From Neobacillus endophyticus (lineage in GTDB: Bacteria; Bacillota; Bacilli; Bacillales; Cytobacillaceae): DNA of 64,000 nt. The notes below the pieces were generated by a model, which saw only the letters and a program-made list of their open reading frames with translations, was not told the origin of the DNA and did no database searches. Location of the stretch: NCBI RefSeq assembly GCF_013248975.1, contig NZ_JABRWH010000001.1, positions 1-64,000 of the forward strand, given 5' to 3'. The translations under genes and the position numbers were made by a program. Below, piece by piece: positions 1 to 11,240 of this stretch (position 1 is its first letter; each line of letters opens with the position of its first letter).

Positions 1-721
1 TTTCTTCCACACTATCGAGCAGATTATTCTGCAAAACTGTTACCTTCTCATGTACTTTATTGAGTTTTGCATTAATTTTTGCTGTAGTTACTGCTACCTC
101 ATCAAGGTCATATGCCCTTACATCCTCAGCATCAAGCATCGCAGCCGCTATACTTAATACTCCTGATCCGGTACCAACGTCAATCACACGATCACCTGGA
201 AGAACAGTCCTTTCAAGTGCTTGTATACACATGACGGTCGTAGGATGTGTACCTGTTCCAAAAGCCATGCCGGGATCTAACTCAATAATTAATTCATCGC
301 TGCTGACAGGGTGATAAATTTCCCATGTCGGTACTATGGTAAAACGCTCGGAGATTTTGACTGGATGATAATATTTTTTCCAGGCAGTTGCCCATTCTTC
401 TTCATTTACTTCACTTATGGTAACTTTATTTAATCCAATATCAATATTATAAATGATAAGGTTATTAATGGCTTCCTTAATTGCCTCTACAGTCTCACCT
501 AAGAAGCTATTTACAGGTAAATAAGCTTTTACAATGACGCCTTCCTCTGGATAGTCACCGGGATTGAGCTGGTAGATTTCTCCGAACTGATCTTCTCTTG
601 TCTTTGTCAATTCAAAGGGATCTTCGATCACTACACCACTCGCACCCGCTTCATGCAGGATATTAGATATAGGCTCGACAGCTTCATTTGTTGTGTGGAT
701 ACTGATTTCAGACCACTTCAT
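1..721 (-). CDS. prmA: Ribosomal protein L11 methyltransferase PrmA (3' end cut by window)
   Basis: PrmA is the SAM-dependent methyltransferase that trimethylates ribosomal protein L11 in the cytoplasm. About 240 codons are visible, starting [18 protein letters not shown]. The PrmA substrate-binding N-terminal domain is followed by a Rossmann methyltransferase domain with the SAM motif [13 protein letters not shown] and, before it, the family signature [14 protein letters not shown]. About 70 codons should lie beyond the left edge, judging from the usual length near 312 residues. It follows dnaJ by 18 bp on the same strand, the arrangement of the Bacillus hrcA-grpE-dnaK-dnaJ-prmA operon, so it is probably the distal gene of the heat-shock transcript. 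The start is the ATG at 721. Identity is firm; the C-terminus cannot be judged. Confidence 0.95.
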   Translation of the reverse strand, partial: MKWSEISIHTTNEAVEPISNILHEAGASGVVIEDPFELTKTREDQFGEIYQLNPGDYPEEGVIVKAYLPVNSFLGETVEAIKEAINNLIIYNIDIGLNKVTISEVNEEEWATAWKKYYHPVKISERFTIVPTWEIYHPVSSDELIIELDPGMAFGTGTHPTTVMCIQALERTVLPGDRVIDVGTGSGVLSIAAAMLDAEDVRAYDLDEVAVTTAKINAKLNKVHEKVTVLQNNLLDSVEE

Positions 722-739
722 ATCTACCAACTCCAATCC

Positions 740-1873
740 TTACTCGCCTTTAAAGGCCCGTTTTACTTTTGAAAAAAAGCTCTCTTCATGTTCACCAAGC
801 GGCGCATTCCCACTAATGTCACCAAATTCACGCAATAGCTGTTTCTGCTTGTCAGACAACTTTGTTGGGGTAATTATTCTCACTTGAATATGTTGATCCC
901 CAATACCATAACCACGGACATTTGGAACACCTTTTCCTTTTAAACGGAATCTTGTTCCTGTCTGCGTTCCTGCTGGTACTTTTAACTTCACTTTACCATG
1001 TAATGTTGGTACTTCGATTTCATCACCTAATGCTGCTTGAACGAAAGTGATTGGCATTTCACAATAGATGTCATCGCCATCCCTTTCAAAAAACTCATGA
1101 GGACGAACATGGAAAACAACATAAAGGTCCCCAGATGGTCCTCCATTAACTCCTGCTTCTCCTTGCCCTGCCATGCGCAACTGCTGACCGTCATCAATTC
1201 CTGCCGGTATTTTCACATGGATTTTCCGGTGTTTTTTCACTTTTCCCTTGCCGCCGCAAGTGGAACATTTTTGTTTTATTTCTTTACCTGTTCCATTACA
1301 GTATTGGCATGTTCGGCGGTTAACGATTCTGCCAAATGGTGTATTTTGTTCCACGCTTATTTGTCCGGATCCATTACAATGGCGGCATGTTTCCGGTTTT
1401 GTACCCGGTTTTGCTCCTGAGCCATTACATGTTTCACAAGTTTCTTCTCGCGGAATTTCGATATCTGTTTCTTTTCCAAATGCTGCTTCTTCAAACGATA
1501 CCGTCATGGTGTACTGAAGGTCAGCACCCTGCCTAGGCGCATTCGGATCTCTTCTGCGGGAAGAGCCGCCGCCGAAAAATGTATTAAAAATATCTTCAAA
1601 GCCGCCAAAGCCCCCAAAATCTGCTCCACCACCGAAACCGCCAAAGCCCTGATTTGGGTCAGAATGGCCAAATTGATCATAATGTGACCTTTTTTGATCA
1701 TCACTTAATACTTCATAAGCTTCAGTGATTTCTTTAAATTTATCGGCTGCATCTGGTTCTTTATTAATATCTGGGTGATATTTTTTCGACAGCTTGCGAT
1801 AAGCTTTTTTTATTTCATCCTTAGAAGCACTTTTTTCAACCCCAAGTACTTCATAGTAATCCCTTTTACTCAT
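740..1873 (-). CDS. dnaJ: Chaperone protein DnaJ
   Basis: DnaJ is the Hsp40 co-chaperone that delivers unfolded clients to DnaK and stimulates its ATPase. The 377-residue protein shows the type I layout: a J domain with HPD at residues 33-35, a Gly/Phe-rich linker (about 75-105), a zinc-binding region with four CxxCxGxG repeats ([32 protein letters not shown]; about 145-215), then the C-terminal substrate domains. I place the start at the ATG giving [11 protein letters not shown], behind GGGAGTGG. An in-frame start 8 codons upstream would add a tail not seen in the family. It lies 143 bp after dnaK and just before prmA in the hrcA operon. Confidence 0.97.
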   Translation of the reverse strand: MSKRDYYEVLGVEKSASKDEIKKAYRKLSKKYHPDINKEPDAADKFKEITEAYEVLSDDQKRSHYDQFGHSDPNQGFGGFGGGADFGGFGGFEDIFNTFFGGGSSRRRDPNAPRQGADLQYTMTVSFEEAAFGKETDIEIPREETCETCNGSGAKPGTKPETCRHCNGSGQISVEQNTPFGRIVNRRTCQYCNGTGKEIKQKCSTCGGKGKVKKHRKIHVKIPAGIDDGQQLRMAGQGEAGVNGGPSGDLYVVFHVRPHEFFERDGDDIYCEMPITFVQAALGDEIEVPTLHGKVKLKVPAGTQTGTRFRLKGKGVPNVRGYGIGDQHIQVRIITPTKLSDKQKQLLREFGDISGNAPLGEHEESFFSKVKRAFKGE

Positions 1874-1965
1874 GATTACCACTCCCGAATCTTTCACATA
1901 AAGACTATTTTAACACCCTGAAGAAGTATAGTGCAATAGAAAAGCATTATTTGATAACAAAGAAA

Positions 1966-2004
1966 AAGCCAAAGCCTCTATAGACTGACTTTGACTTTTT
2001 CTCT
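1966..2004 (-). terminator. AU-rich hairpin between dnaK and dnaJ
   Basis: An imperfect inverted repeat (arms around AAAAAGTCAAAG and CTTTGGCTTTTT on the minus strand) ends in a T-rich run in the dnaK-dnaJ gap. It is weak and could act as a partial terminator that lowers dnaJ relative to dnaK, or as an mRNA processing/stabilising element. Confidence 0.4.
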
Positions 2005-2016
2005 TGAATTTGCCGC

Positions 2017-3879
<1,863 letters not shown>

Positions 3880-4488
3880 CTATTGATTTACTTTAACCAT
3901 CGCAGGTCGAATCACTCGATCCTTTAATACATAACCTTTTTGGAATTCTTCAATAACAATGTTCGGACCATAATTTGTATCTTCACCTTGCATAACCGCA
4001 TGGTGCTGATGCGGATCAAATTCCTTGCCTACAGTCTCAATGGCTTCGACACCTTCTTTTTTTAATGCATCAAAAAAGCTGCGAAATACCATGTCCATTC
4101 CCTGAAGCAATGATTTTGTCTGCTCATTTTCCGCTTCAATGTTCAAAGCTCGTTCAAAGTTATCTAATACTGGAAGTAATTCCGCAATTAATTTTTGCGC
4201 CCGATATTTTTCATTAGACTCTTGATCCAATCTTGTTCGGCGGCGAAAATTTTCAAAATCAGCATGCAAACGCAAATAACGATTTTCAGCTTCTTCCAGT
4301 TTATGATTTAAGGCTTGAATTTCTTGAAGATAGTCATTTACCGAATTAGACTCTTCAACTGTTTCCGTCTTCGACTTCATCGTTTCAGCTGCCTCATCAA
4401 TCGCACTTTCTTCAGTAAGTTCAACAGTTTCAGCATTATTGAATTCTTCTGTTGTTTCGTCTAGTGTATGTTTCTTTTCATTCGTCAA
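3880..4488 (-). CDS. grpE: Nucleotide exchange factor GrpE
   Basis: GrpE is the homodimeric factor that releases ADP from DnaK. The 202-residue protein has an acidic, low-complexity N-terminus (about residues 1-60), a long coiled coil ([20 protein letters not shown] region) and the C-terminal beta domain with VLDNFERAL and the ending [16 protein letters not shown] typical of GrpE. Start choice: GGGAGG is followed by an in-frame GTG that overlaps the Shine-Dalgarno itself, so I take the TTG at 4488, 8 nt downstream of GGAGG. It lies between hrcA and dnaK in the heat-shock operon. Confidence 0.95.
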   Translation of the reverse strand: MTNEKKHTLDETTEEFNNAETVELTEESAIDEAAETMKSKTETVEESNSVNDYLQEIQALNHKLEEAENRYLRLHADFENFRRRTRLDQESNEKYRAQKLIAELLPVLDNFERALNIEAENEQTKSLLQGMDMVFRSFFDALKKEGVEAIETVGKEFDPHQHHAVMQGEDTNYGPNIVIEEFQKGYVLKDRVIRPAMVKVNQ

Positions 4489-4534
4489 CTTACTCACCTC
4501 CCTTAAAGCATGAGATCCATTTATTTAACCCGAA

Positions 4535-4598
4535 TGTTGATTTTAGTCCCAATCAACGATTGGAAAAAACAACAATGTGCTTTAAATAGCCTATTTTA
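4535..4598 (+). repeat. Dispersed repeat, copy A (pair with 63251-63317)
   Basis: This intergenic sequence between grpE and hrcA resembles the one at 63251-63317 in order and spacing: TGTTGATTT, then CCAATCAAC, CAACAATGT, CTTTAA and TAGCCTATTTT. TGTTGATT and AATCAAC are partly complementary and could form a small hairpin. The two copies differ at scattered positions, as in an old interspersed repeat. Confidence 0.6.
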
Positions 4599-4621
4599 AA
4601 AATACATTCGCATAGGAATAT

Positions 4622-4647
4622 GGGTGAAATGGAAGGACATTTCACCC
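4622..4647 (-). other. Perfect stem-loop between hrcA and grpE
   Basis: A 10-bp perfect inverted repeat (GGGTGAAATG / CATTTCACCC) with a 6-nt loop and no T-run on the minus strand, so it is not an ordinary terminator. In B. subtilis the dnaK operon transcript is processed between hrcA and grpE; this hairpin is in the right place to direct or protect such a cut (inference). Confidence 0.55.
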
Positions 4648-4666
4648 TTACTCAATATTACCAGTG

Positions 4667-5695
4667 TTAATTACTTTGATACAATTTGGTTAAAACAGCT
4701 GTTAAATCCTTGCTTATAAATTGCAGTAAACTGATAACTCGAGAATATTCCATCCTTGTTGGTCCAAGTATAGCAATTGTTCCTAATTGTTCATTGCCGG
4801 CTGAATATGAGGCAGTAATCAAACTACAGTCATCCATTGCACTATTATTGTTTTCACTGCCAATTTTAACATGGATGCCTTTTGTATCTTTTCTTAGATT
4901 AGAGATCCATTCCTCTTGATCGATGATTGTCAGTAAGTTACGTACTTTCGAAATATCATGAAATTCCGGAATACTAAGCATATTCATCTTGCCGCCAAAG
5001 AAAAGTTTCTCAGTTGTCGGTACTTTTAACAACTGCGCAAATATGTGCAGCATTAAGTCATAATCATGTATATGCTGTTTTAAAAGCACGGCAACTTCCT
5101 TGTAGATTTTATCATTTAAATCTTCCAACGGAACCATTGTTAGACGTTCATTAAGTATATTAACCATCTTTTCAATGTCACTGGCATCGATCGATGATGG
5201 AAGTGAAAAAGTTCTGTTCTCAACATGCCCTGTATCTGTTACAAAAATGGCTACAGCCGTCTCTTTATTTAAAGGAACGATTTGTATTTTTTTCAACTTA
5301 TTTTCGTTTACCGTAGGACCAAGAACAATGGATGTATAGTTAGTCAAATCAGATAAAATTTTCGCGGATTTTTGAATAATTTCTTCAAATTCAAAAATTT
5401 TCTCTGCAAAAATAGACTGAATAACGGAAATATCGTTCCTTGTTAAAACCTGAGGCGAAAGCAAATGGTCGACGTAATAGCGATAACCTTTTTCAGATGG
5501 AACACGTCCTGATGAGGTATGAGTTTTCTCTAAGTACCCCAAGTCTTCAAGATCGGCCATTTCATTTCGAATTGTTGCCGAACTAAAGGATATCTCTTCT
5601 TTCTTCGACAAACTTCTTGAGCCGACAGGTTGTGCAGATCGAATAAAGTCATCAACAATAACCTGAAGAATCAACAATTGACGATCTGTTAACAA
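4667..5695 (-). CDS. hrcA: Heat-inducible transcription repressor HrcA
   Basis: HrcA is the dimeric repressor of class I heat-shock genes; it binds CIRCE and is kept active by GroEL in the B. subtilis model. The 342-residue product begins [17 protein letters not shown] and has the N-terminal winged helix (about 1-75, including [27 protein letters not shown]), followed by the HrcA GAF-like domain. The start is a TTG behind AGAGGTG; the nearby ATG is out of frame. It is the first gene after the CIRCE-bearing promoter, so it represses itself together with grpE, dnaK, dnaJ and probably prmA. Confidence 0.97.
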   Translation of the reverse strand: MLTDRQLLILQVIVDDFIRSAQPVGSRSLSKKEEISFSSATIRNEMADLEDLGYLEKTHTSSGRVPSEKGYRYYVDHLLSPQVLTRNDISVIQSIFAEKIFEFEEIIQKSAKILSDLTNYTSIVLGPTVNENKLKKIQIVPLNKETAVAIFVTDTGHVENRTFSLPSSIDASDIEKMVNILNERLTMVPLEDLNDKIYKEVAVLLKQHIHDYDLMLHIFAQLLKVPTTEKLFFGGKMNMLSIPEFHDISKVRNLLTIIDQEEWISNLRKDTKGIHVKIGSENNNSAMDDCSLITASYSAGNEQLGTIAILGPTRMEYSRVISLLQFISKDLTAVLTKLYQSN

Positions 5696-5710
5696 CTAGC
5701 ATCACCTCTG

Positions 5711-5737
5711 TTAGCACTCATTGTTACCGAGTGCTAA
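5711..5737. promoter_or_regulatory. CIRCE operator (HrcA binding site)
   Basis: A perfect match to the CIRCE consensus TTAGCACTC-N9-GAGTGCTAA, ending 15 bp upstream of the hrcA TTG start. It lies at or just downstream of the expected transcription start, the usual position for HrcA repression of the hrcA-grpE-dnaK-dnaJ operon. Confidence 0.97.
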
Positions 5738-5749
5738 TTATACTAATAA

Positions 5750-5777
5750 ATTATCAAAAAAAGGGGGAAGGTGTCAA
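5750..5777 (-). promoter_or_regulatory. Sigma-A promoter of the hrcA-dnaK operon
   Basis: On the minus strand TTGACA (5777-5772) is followed after 16 bp by GATAAT (5755-5750). This places the start site next to the CIRCE element. A TATAAT at 5742-5737 is too far from the same -35 (29 bp) to be its partner. Confidence 0.75.
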
Positions 5778-5812
5778 TCAAAAAGAACATCTTTCATCTT
5801 CTTGTTAAAAAA

Positions 5813-6952
5813 TTACACCACACCCAAAAAAGCTTGAAATACTTCATTTCCCAGGAGCCGACCTTGTTTAGTTAAATATATATTATCCCCTTCAACTTCT
5901 ATCCACTTTTTCTCCGACAACTCATTGATTTCATTTTGAAACAACTTAAGAGGGTCTTCTAAAAATTTATGGTGAAACTGTGTGATGGAAACACCCTCTG
6001 CTTTTCTTAATCCTAAAAACATTTCTTCTTCCATTTGTTCTGCTTTTGTTACTTGATGGTTTTCGAAAACAGGAGCCTTGCCGCTTTTTAAACTTTCGAT
6101 ATATTTATTCACAGGCCCTATATTAGAACGTCGGAAGCCATTTACATAACTATGGGCACCAGCACCAAAACCATAATAATACTCATTATCCCAATACGTT
6201 AAATTATGCTTACTTTCATACCCCGTGCGGGAAAAATTACTGATTTCATATTGCTGGAAACCATGTTTTGTCATCTCATCCATCAATACTTCGTACATTT
6301 GTGCTTCCAAATCTTCCCCGCCTATCGGAAGTTTACCTTTTTTCATTAAATTATAAAAAATCGTCTTGGGCTCAATGATTAATGAATAGGCGGAATAATG
6401 AGGGATATTCAAGGAAAAAGCGGTCATTAATGTTTCTTTGAAATCAGCCATCGTTTGTGTCGGCAAGCTGTATATTAGATCGACGCTGATATTTTCAAAA
6501 CCGGATATCTTTGCATTTTCTACCGTTTGAAAAACATCTTTTGCCCGATGGACACGACCGATTCTTTCCAATAGATCATCATTAAAAGTTTGGACACCTA
6601 AACTGAGTCGATTCACCCCTGCATCCCTTAATATTTGCAGTTTTTCTTTCGATAAATCTCCCGGATTGGCTTCAAATGTAAACTCTATATTCTTTGCTTT
6701 AGGTAAATGGTTGTTAATACTTTCACAAAATCGGCTGAGCTGTCGTTCGTTTAAGGATGTAGGTGTCCCACCCCCTACAAAAATCGAGTGTAATTCGGCA
6801 GCAGGAAAAGACTCGAGTGTCAGCTTCATTTCTTTTTCAAGGGCATCTAAGTAGTCATTTACTGGCTGACCTTTTAAAAACACCTTATTAAAATCACAAT
6901 AATGGCAAATATGCTCACAAAAAGGGATATGCAAATATGCAGCATTGATCAT
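5813..6952 (-). CDS. hemW: Radical SAM heme chaperone HemW (HemN-like)
   Basis: HemW-type radical SAM proteins bind and insert heme; older annotation calls them oxygen-independent coproporphyrinogen III oxidase. The 379-residue protein has the cluster motif CEHICHYC (CxxxCxxC) at about residues 13-20, the HemW-type spacing without the extra N-terminal region of true HemN, plus VGGGTPT and the C-terminal HemN domain. The start is the ATG at 6952 with only a weak upstream GGTG. It lies between lepA and hrcA, as in B. subtilis, and ends just upstream of the hrcA promoter, so it can be transcribed with lepA. Confidence 0.93.
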   Translation of the reverse strand: MINAAYLHIPFCEHICHYCDFNKVFLKGQPVNDYLDALEKEMKLTLESFPAAELHSIFVGGGTPTSLNERQLSRFCESINNHLPKAKNIEFTFEANPGDLSKEKLQILRDAGVNRLSLGVQTFNDDLLERIGRVHRAKDVFQTVENAKISGFENISVDLIYSLPTQTMADFKETLMTAFSLNIPHYSAYSLIIEPKTIFYNLMKKGKLPIGGEDLEAQMYEVLMDEMTKHGFQQYEISNFSRTGYESKHNLTYWDNEYYYGFGAGAHSYVNGFRRSNIGPVNKYIESLKSGKAPVFENHQVTKAEQMEEEMFLGLRKAEGVSITQFHHKFLEDPLKLFQNEINELSEKKWIEVEGDNIYLTKQGRLLGNEVFQAFLGVV

Positions 6953-7029
6953 TCTTTACACCATACTTTCTTAGTAGTAAAAAGAGGCAGGAATCGCCTT
7001 TCCAAAGGCACCTCCTTACCTCCTTGTGA

Positions 7030-8865
7030 TTATTTTTTGGAATTATTATCATCCATCTTCAAGACAGCCATGAAAGCTTCCTGAGGTACCTCTACTGAAC
7101 CAACCTGCTTCATCCTTTTCTTACCTTCTTTTTGCTTCTCTAGCAACTTCCGTTTACGGGATATATCTCCCCCGTAACATTTTGCCAAAACGTTTTTCCT
7201 CATGGCTTTAATAGAAGAACGCGCTACGATTTTAGTACCTATTGCAGCTTGAACCGGAACCTCAAATTGCTGTCTCGGAATTAATTCTTTTAATTTTTCT
7301 ACGATGACTTTCCCGCGTTCGTAAGCGAAATCTTTGTGGACAATAAAGCTTAATGCATCCACTGTTTCCCCATTTAATAAAATATCCATCTTCACGAGCT
7401 TTGAAGGTTTGTAGCCAATCAATTCATAGTCAAATGATGCATAGCCTCTTGTGCTTGATTTTAATTGATCAAAGAAATCATATACAATTTCAGACAACGG
7501 AATTTCATATATAATGCTTACACGATTTTCATCCATGTACTGCATATCAATAAAAATTCCCCGCTTTTGCTGACACAGTTCCATGATGGCTCCTACATAA
7601 TCATTCGGAGACATAATAGCCGCTTTTACATAAGGCTCTTCAATTCGGTCAATTTTTTGCGGATCCGGCATATTCGACGGGTTATCTACATTGATTTGTG
7701 AGCCATCTGTCAAATGAACATGATAGATTACACTTGGTGCTGTTGTAATTAAATCGATTTTAAATTCCCGTTCGATCCGTTCCTGAATGATTTCCATATG
7801 AAGCAGTCCAAGAAATCCGCAGCGGAAACCAAATCCTAAAGCCTGTGATGTTTCAGGTTCAAATTGCAAGGCCGAATCATTTAATTGCAATTTTTCCAAT
7901 GCTTCGCGCAAGTCATTAAATTTCGCAGTATCAATTGGATAGAGACCGCAGTATACCATTGGATTCAATTTCCGGTAACCAGGTAACGGATCGGTTGACC
8001 CATTTTTCGCATTGGTAATGGTATCACCAACACGAGTATCAGCCACATTTTTAATGGAAGCAGTTAAGAATCCTACATCACCTACTGATAATTCATCTCT
8101 AAGAACAGCTTTTGGCGTAAATACTCCAACTTCGGTAACTTCAAATTCTGCTCCGGTAGCCATCATTTTGATTTTATCGCCAATTTTTACGGTTCCATCT
8201 ACCACACGAATGTATGCAACGACTCCGCGGTAGGCATCATAAAGCGAATCAAAAATCAATGCTTTTAGTGGTGCATCTGGGTCACCAGAAGGGGCAGGAA
8301 CATTTTCCACAATCTGCTCAAGTATCTCTTCGATACCGATTCCAGCTTTTGCAGAAGCAAGAACTGCTTCTGAAGCATCTAGGCCGATAACTTCTTCTAT
8401 TTCGTTCCGAACTCGTTCCGGATCAGCGCTTGGCAAGTCAATTTTATTAATGACCGGCAGAATTTCCAAATTGTTATCAAGTGCCAGATAAACATTTGCC
8501 AGTGTTTGTGCTTCAATTCCTTGTGCAGCGTCTACAACCAGGATGGCTCCTTCGCATGCAGCAAGACTTCTGGAAACCTCGTACGTAAAGTCGACGTGCC
8601 CAGGGGTATCAATCAAATGAAAAATATATTCTTCGCCATCTTTTGCTTTATATTTCAGCTGTACGGCATTTAATTTAATCGTTATACCGCGTTCTCTTTC
8701 CAGATCCATTGAGTCCAACAGCTGGTCTTTCATTTCGCGTGAAGACAGCGCATTTGTTTTTTCAAGAATTCGATCAGCCAATGTTGATTTACCATGATCT
8801 ATATGAGCAATGATTGAAAAATTTCTGATTTTATCTTGTCGTTTGAGTCTTTCTTCTCTGTTCAT
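7030..8865 (-). CDS. lepA: Elongation factor 4 (LepA), ribosome-associated GTPase
   Basis: EF4/LepA is a translational GTPase related to EF-G that acts on the ribosome, with a proposed role in assembly or initiation. The 611-residue product begins [16 protein letters not shown] and has G1 AHIDHGKST, the switch region with RERGITIK, G3 DTPGHVDF, G4 NKIDLPSA, then domains II and III, V and the LepA-specific C-terminal domain ending [11 protein letters not shown]. The ATG at 8865 is 8 nt from AGGAG; the in-frame GTG three codons upstream overlaps the Shine-Dalgarno. It precedes hemW by about 80 bp, same strand. Confidence 0.97.
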   Translation of the reverse strand: MNREERLKRQDKIRNFSIIAHIDHGKSTLADRILEKTNALSSREMKDQLLDSMDLERERGITIKLNAVQLKYKAKDGEEYIFHLIDTPGHVDFTYEVSRSLAACEGAILVVDAAQGIEAQTLANVYLALDNNLEILPVINKIDLPSADPERVRNEIEEVIGLDASEAVLASAKAGIGIEEILEQIVENVPAPSGDPDAPLKALIFDSLYDAYRGVVAYIRVVDGTVKIGDKIKMMATGAEFEVTEVGVFTPKAVLRDELSVGDVGFLTASIKNVADTRVGDTITNAKNGSTDPLPGYRKLNPMVYCGLYPIDTAKFNDLREALEKLQLNDSALQFEPETSQALGFGFRCGFLGLLHMEIIQERIEREFKIDLITTAPSVIYHVHLTDGSQINVDNPSNMPDPQKIDRIEEPYVKAAIMSPNDYVGAIMELCQQKRGIFIDMQYMDENRVSIIYEIPLSEIVYDFFDQLKSSTRGYASFDYELIGYKPSKLVKMDILLNGETVDALSFIVHKDFAYERGKVIVEKLKELIPRQQFEVPVQAAIGTKIVARSSIKAMRKNVLAKCYGGDISRKRKLLEKQKEGKKRMKQVGSVEVPQEAFMAVLKMDDNNSKK

Positions 8866-8947
8866 TTCGTTCACTCCTACTATTCTCGCACAAGTACACT
8901 ATTTTTGATTATATCAGCAGGAGAAATAAGATTCAATCAAAAGCGAA

Positions 8948-8986
8948 AGCGCCTGTTCTTTTTTGGGGACCAAGGCGCTTTTTTAT
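8948..8986 (-). terminator. Hairpin between yqxA and lepA
   Basis: The inverted repeat AAAGCGCC / GGCGCTTT lies in the yqxA-lepA gap. On the minus strand it is followed by a T-rich but interrupted tract, so it may be a partial terminator or attenuator ahead of lepA. Confidence 0.45.
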
Positions 8987-8989
8987 TTC

Positions 8990-9316
8990 TTATTTTGTTA
9001 TTTGATCAATCATTTTGGCCGAAGCATTGGTTAACCCATCTGACATTTTCCTTCCGATTGACGAAAAAAAATTAACTGCACTGAGCTCTTCTAACTTTTT
9101 CTTTTTTGCATTCATATCATGACTTGAGAGATCATTTTCAAGTATGGCGGCATGTTGGTTTTGATCTTCTCCTTGAAGGGAAATGACGTTATTTTTTTGG
9201 GGGTCTTCATATCCTTTCATTTTTTGAATTCCATTATTCGCCATTTGCATACCAGTTAGTACGGCAATAAACAAAAGGGAAAATAAACAAAAACTTTTAA
9301 AGATAAACATTTTCAT
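8990..9316 (-). CDS. yqxA: YqxA family protein (DUF3679)
   Basis: A small protein of unknown function, 108 residues, with one N-terminal membrane segment or uncleaved signal (FKSFCLFSLLFIAVLTGMQM, about 6-25) and a polar, probably extracellular, remainder. Sequence and position (upstream of lepA, downstream of gpr) match YqxA of Bacilli, which normally follows spoIIP. The ATG at 9316 has GGGAGT upstream. In this window the spoIIP partner is only a remnant (9366-9500), so YqxA has lost its usual neighbour; a role in sporulation would be inference from that linkage. Confidence 0.8.
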   Translation of the reverse strand: MKMFIFKSFCLFSLLFIAVLTGMQMANNGIQKMKGYEDPQKNNVISLQGEDQNQHAAILENDLSSHDMNAKKKKLEELSAVNFFSSIGRKMSDGLTNASAKMIDQITK

Positions 9317-9365
9317 AAAAATACTCCCTTATCATTATTGTTTATTGGCTGTTTGCTCTGTATCC

Positions 9366-9500
9366 TTGTTTAATTTTTAGCCTGCCAGTAATAGCCACTT
9401 CATACATCAGCAAGAGCATCTTCCGACCTGTTTAATTCCTCAAAGGTATTATTCCCTCACCGAACTCAATTAAAATCGCTCTGATTGGATCAACATATTC
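9366..9500 (-). pseudogene. spoIIP: Remnant of spoIIP (3' end, frameshifted)
   Basis: SpoIIP is the amidase/endopeptidase of the SpoIID-SpoIIM-SpoIIP engulfment complex, and its gene normally sits between gpr and yqxA. Here the whole gpr-yqxA gap is 290 bp. Read on the minus strand it gives RAILIEFG, then after a frame change DNTFEELNRSEDALADV, an in-frame TGA, then SGYYWQAK and TAA. In order and spacing these match the conserved SpoIIP C-terminus (LIEFGGVDNT...ADALADV...YYWQA). No long open frame or start exists. I infer deletion of most of the gene plus decay of the tail; the identification rests on remembered family motifs, not a search. Confidence 0.68.
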
Positions 9501-9582
9501 ATTCTAGTAAATCTTATGACATTACTAGAGTTAATAGACCCATGAAATCAGAAATATGGCTTAGTACCTGACAAAAAGATGA

Positions 9583-9600
9583 ATAGGCATGCCCATTCTA
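9583..9600 (-). terminator. Probable gpr terminator
   Basis: The self-complementary GAATGGG-CATG-CCTATTC (one G-T pair) is followed by ATCTTTTTG on the minus strand, immediately downstream of the gpr stop codon. The stem is short, so strength is uncertain. Confidence 0.5.
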
Positions 9601-9606
9601 AGTTTT

Positions 9607-10722
9607 TTATCTTGTAAAATAACCCGCATTCTCCTGATCAATAGAGCTATGCAGGGATGAATTTAATCCGTTGGCAATCAGGTTAGCCATATCCTCAATA
9701 AAAACGTCAACTTCCTTTGGCGTTACCATTAAATTATGACCAAGTGGGGATAATACCTCATAAATTAATTTTCTTTTTTCATCTTCTTGTAAAGTTCCGA
9801 TAATGCCAAGGAATGTTTTTCGATGTTTTTCATCCGGCAGATCTTCATCAGTCAATTTTTGACGTTTCCCAAAATTCATTCCTGCAGGAGCCAGCGCCCT
9901 TGAAGGCTTATTCCCTTCACGCATTTCTTTACCAAAATGTTTCAATATAAAGTCAATGGTATCGCTTGTGATTGACACAGCGTCAACTACAGTCGGAACA
10001 CCAATGGCAATGACGGGAATTCCCAAAGTTTCTTTACTTAGTTCTTTTCGTTTATTCCCCACCCCCGAACCAGGATGAATACCTGTATCAGAAATTTGAA
10101 TGGTAGAATTCACTCTTTCAATAGAGCGAGAGGCTAAGGCGTCAATAGCTATAACAAAATCGGGCTTCGACTTTTCAACAACACCAAAAATAATATCGCT
10201 TGTTTCAATTCCGGTAAGACCCATAACCCCTGGTGCAAGTGCACTTACTGAACGGTATCCTTCGTCAATATTTTCCGGCTGCAGTTGAAATAAATGCCTT
10301 GTGATTAATAAATTTTCACAAACCATCGGTCCAAGAGCATCTGGTGTTACATTCCAGTTGCCGAGACCGACGATCAAACAAGAATCTGTTTTTTTGACTC
10401 CGCTGCTTTCTAGAAAATTGGAAAATTCCCCAGCAAAAATTTCTTCCACTTTTTTCTGTACATCTGTGTTTTGATCACGAATACCTTGAACTTCAAGTGT
10501 TAAGTATCTTCCCGCTTTTTTCCCTAATTGTGCTTCTCCTTGTTTTGTCACTTCTACTAATGAAATTTTTATATCGTCAATATTCTTTTCTTTTATGATG
10601 ACTCCTTCAATTTGCGAAAGGTTCTCTCCCTGCTCTACGGATTGTGCAAGCACCATTTCTCTAGCTTCAATTGCCAAATCGGTTCGAACAGAGTATTGAC
10701 TTAAATCAATAGCTTGCTTCAT
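9607..10722 (-). CDS. gpr: Germination protease GPR
   Basis: GPR is the spore endopeptidase that starts degradation of small acid-soluble proteins on germination; it is made as a zymogen in the forespore and autoprocessed. The 371-residue protein starts [28 protein letters not shown] resembles the SASP-like sequence at the GPR processing site. The family core includes [26 protein letters not shown] and [13 protein letters not shown]. The ATG at 10722 has AGGAGG 11 nt upstream. It is divergent from rpsT. It looks intact, which contrasts with the broken spoIIP beside it. Confidence 0.96.
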   Translation of the reverse strand: MKQAIDLSQYSVRTDLAIEAREMVLAQSVEQGENLSQIEGVIIKEKNIDDIKISLVEVTKQGEAQLGKKAGRYLTLEVQGIRDQNTDVQKKVEEIFAGEFSNFLESSGVKKTDSCLIVGLGNWNVTPDALGPMVCENLLITRHLFQLQPENIDEGYRSVSALAPGVMGLTGIETSDIIFGVVEKSKPDFVIAIDALASRSIERVNSTIQISDTGIHPGSGVGNKRKELSKETLGIPVIAIGVPTVVDAVSITSDTIDFILKHFGKEMREGNKPSRALAPAGMNFGKRQKLTDEDLPDEKHRKTFLGIIGTLQEDEKRKLIYEVLSPLGHNLMVTPKEVDVFIEDMANLIANGLNSSLHSSIDQENAGYFTR

Positions 10723-10939
10723 TGTGTTGTAACCTCCTGAATATTGGCTGTTTAAAGAACCTATTAACTATTTTCTCCCCCTTCGAAATAAAACATGCAA
10801 GGGAAAATGCTTAACACTATGTAATTTCTATATTGCAATATAATGCCCTGTTTGATAAAATATCTCTTGTTGCAATTAAATTGTTTATGATTGTAAGTCG
10901 AGTTCATATAGTCTCGATTCTTTACAGGAGGTGAAATTA

Positions 10940-11200
10940 ATGCCTAACATTAAATCTGCGATTAAGCGTGTGAAAACTAGCGAAGCTCGTAATGCTCAAA
11001 ATACGATGGACAAATCTTCTATGCGTACGGCTGTAAAGAAAGCAGAAGCTGCTCTTTCTGTTAAAGATGCTGCTGCTGCTAAAGAATCTCTAGTTGCTGC
11101 TTCTAGCAAATTAGACAAAGCTGCTGCTAAAGGTCTAATCCACAAAAATGCTGCTGCCCGCAAAAAATCACGTCTAATGAAAAAAGCAAACAGCCTATAA
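10940..11200 (+). CDS. rpsT: 30S ribosomal protein S20
   Basis: S20 is a primary 16S rRNA-binding protein of the small subunit. The 86-residue, lysine/alanine-rich product begins [20 protein letters not shown] and ends [11 protein letters not shown], typical of S20. The start is the ATG at 10940, 8 nt after AGGAGG; a GTG at 10931 overlaps the Shine-Dalgarno and would add an atypical tail. It is divergent from gpr and convergent with holA, sharing a bidirectional terminator. Confidence 0.98.
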   Translation: MPNIKSAIKRVKTSEARNAQNTMDKSSMRTAVKKAEAALSVKDAAAAKESLVAASSKLDKAAAKGLIHKNAAARKKSRLMKKANSL

Positions 11201-11202
11201 TA

Positions 11203-11240
11203 AAAAAACGATTCCTTTTAAAGGAATCGTTTTTTTATTA
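11203..11240. terminator. Bidirectional terminator of rpsT and holA
   Basis: CGATTCCTT and AAGGAATCG arms flanked by a run of A on the left and a run of T on the right form a strong rho-independent terminator for both convergent genes. Confidence 0.9.

Noticed and set aside
5737..5742. TATAAT as the -10 of the hrcA promoter
   Set aside because: It is 29 bp from TTGACA and overlaps the CIRCE arm; GATAAT at 16 bp is the better partner.
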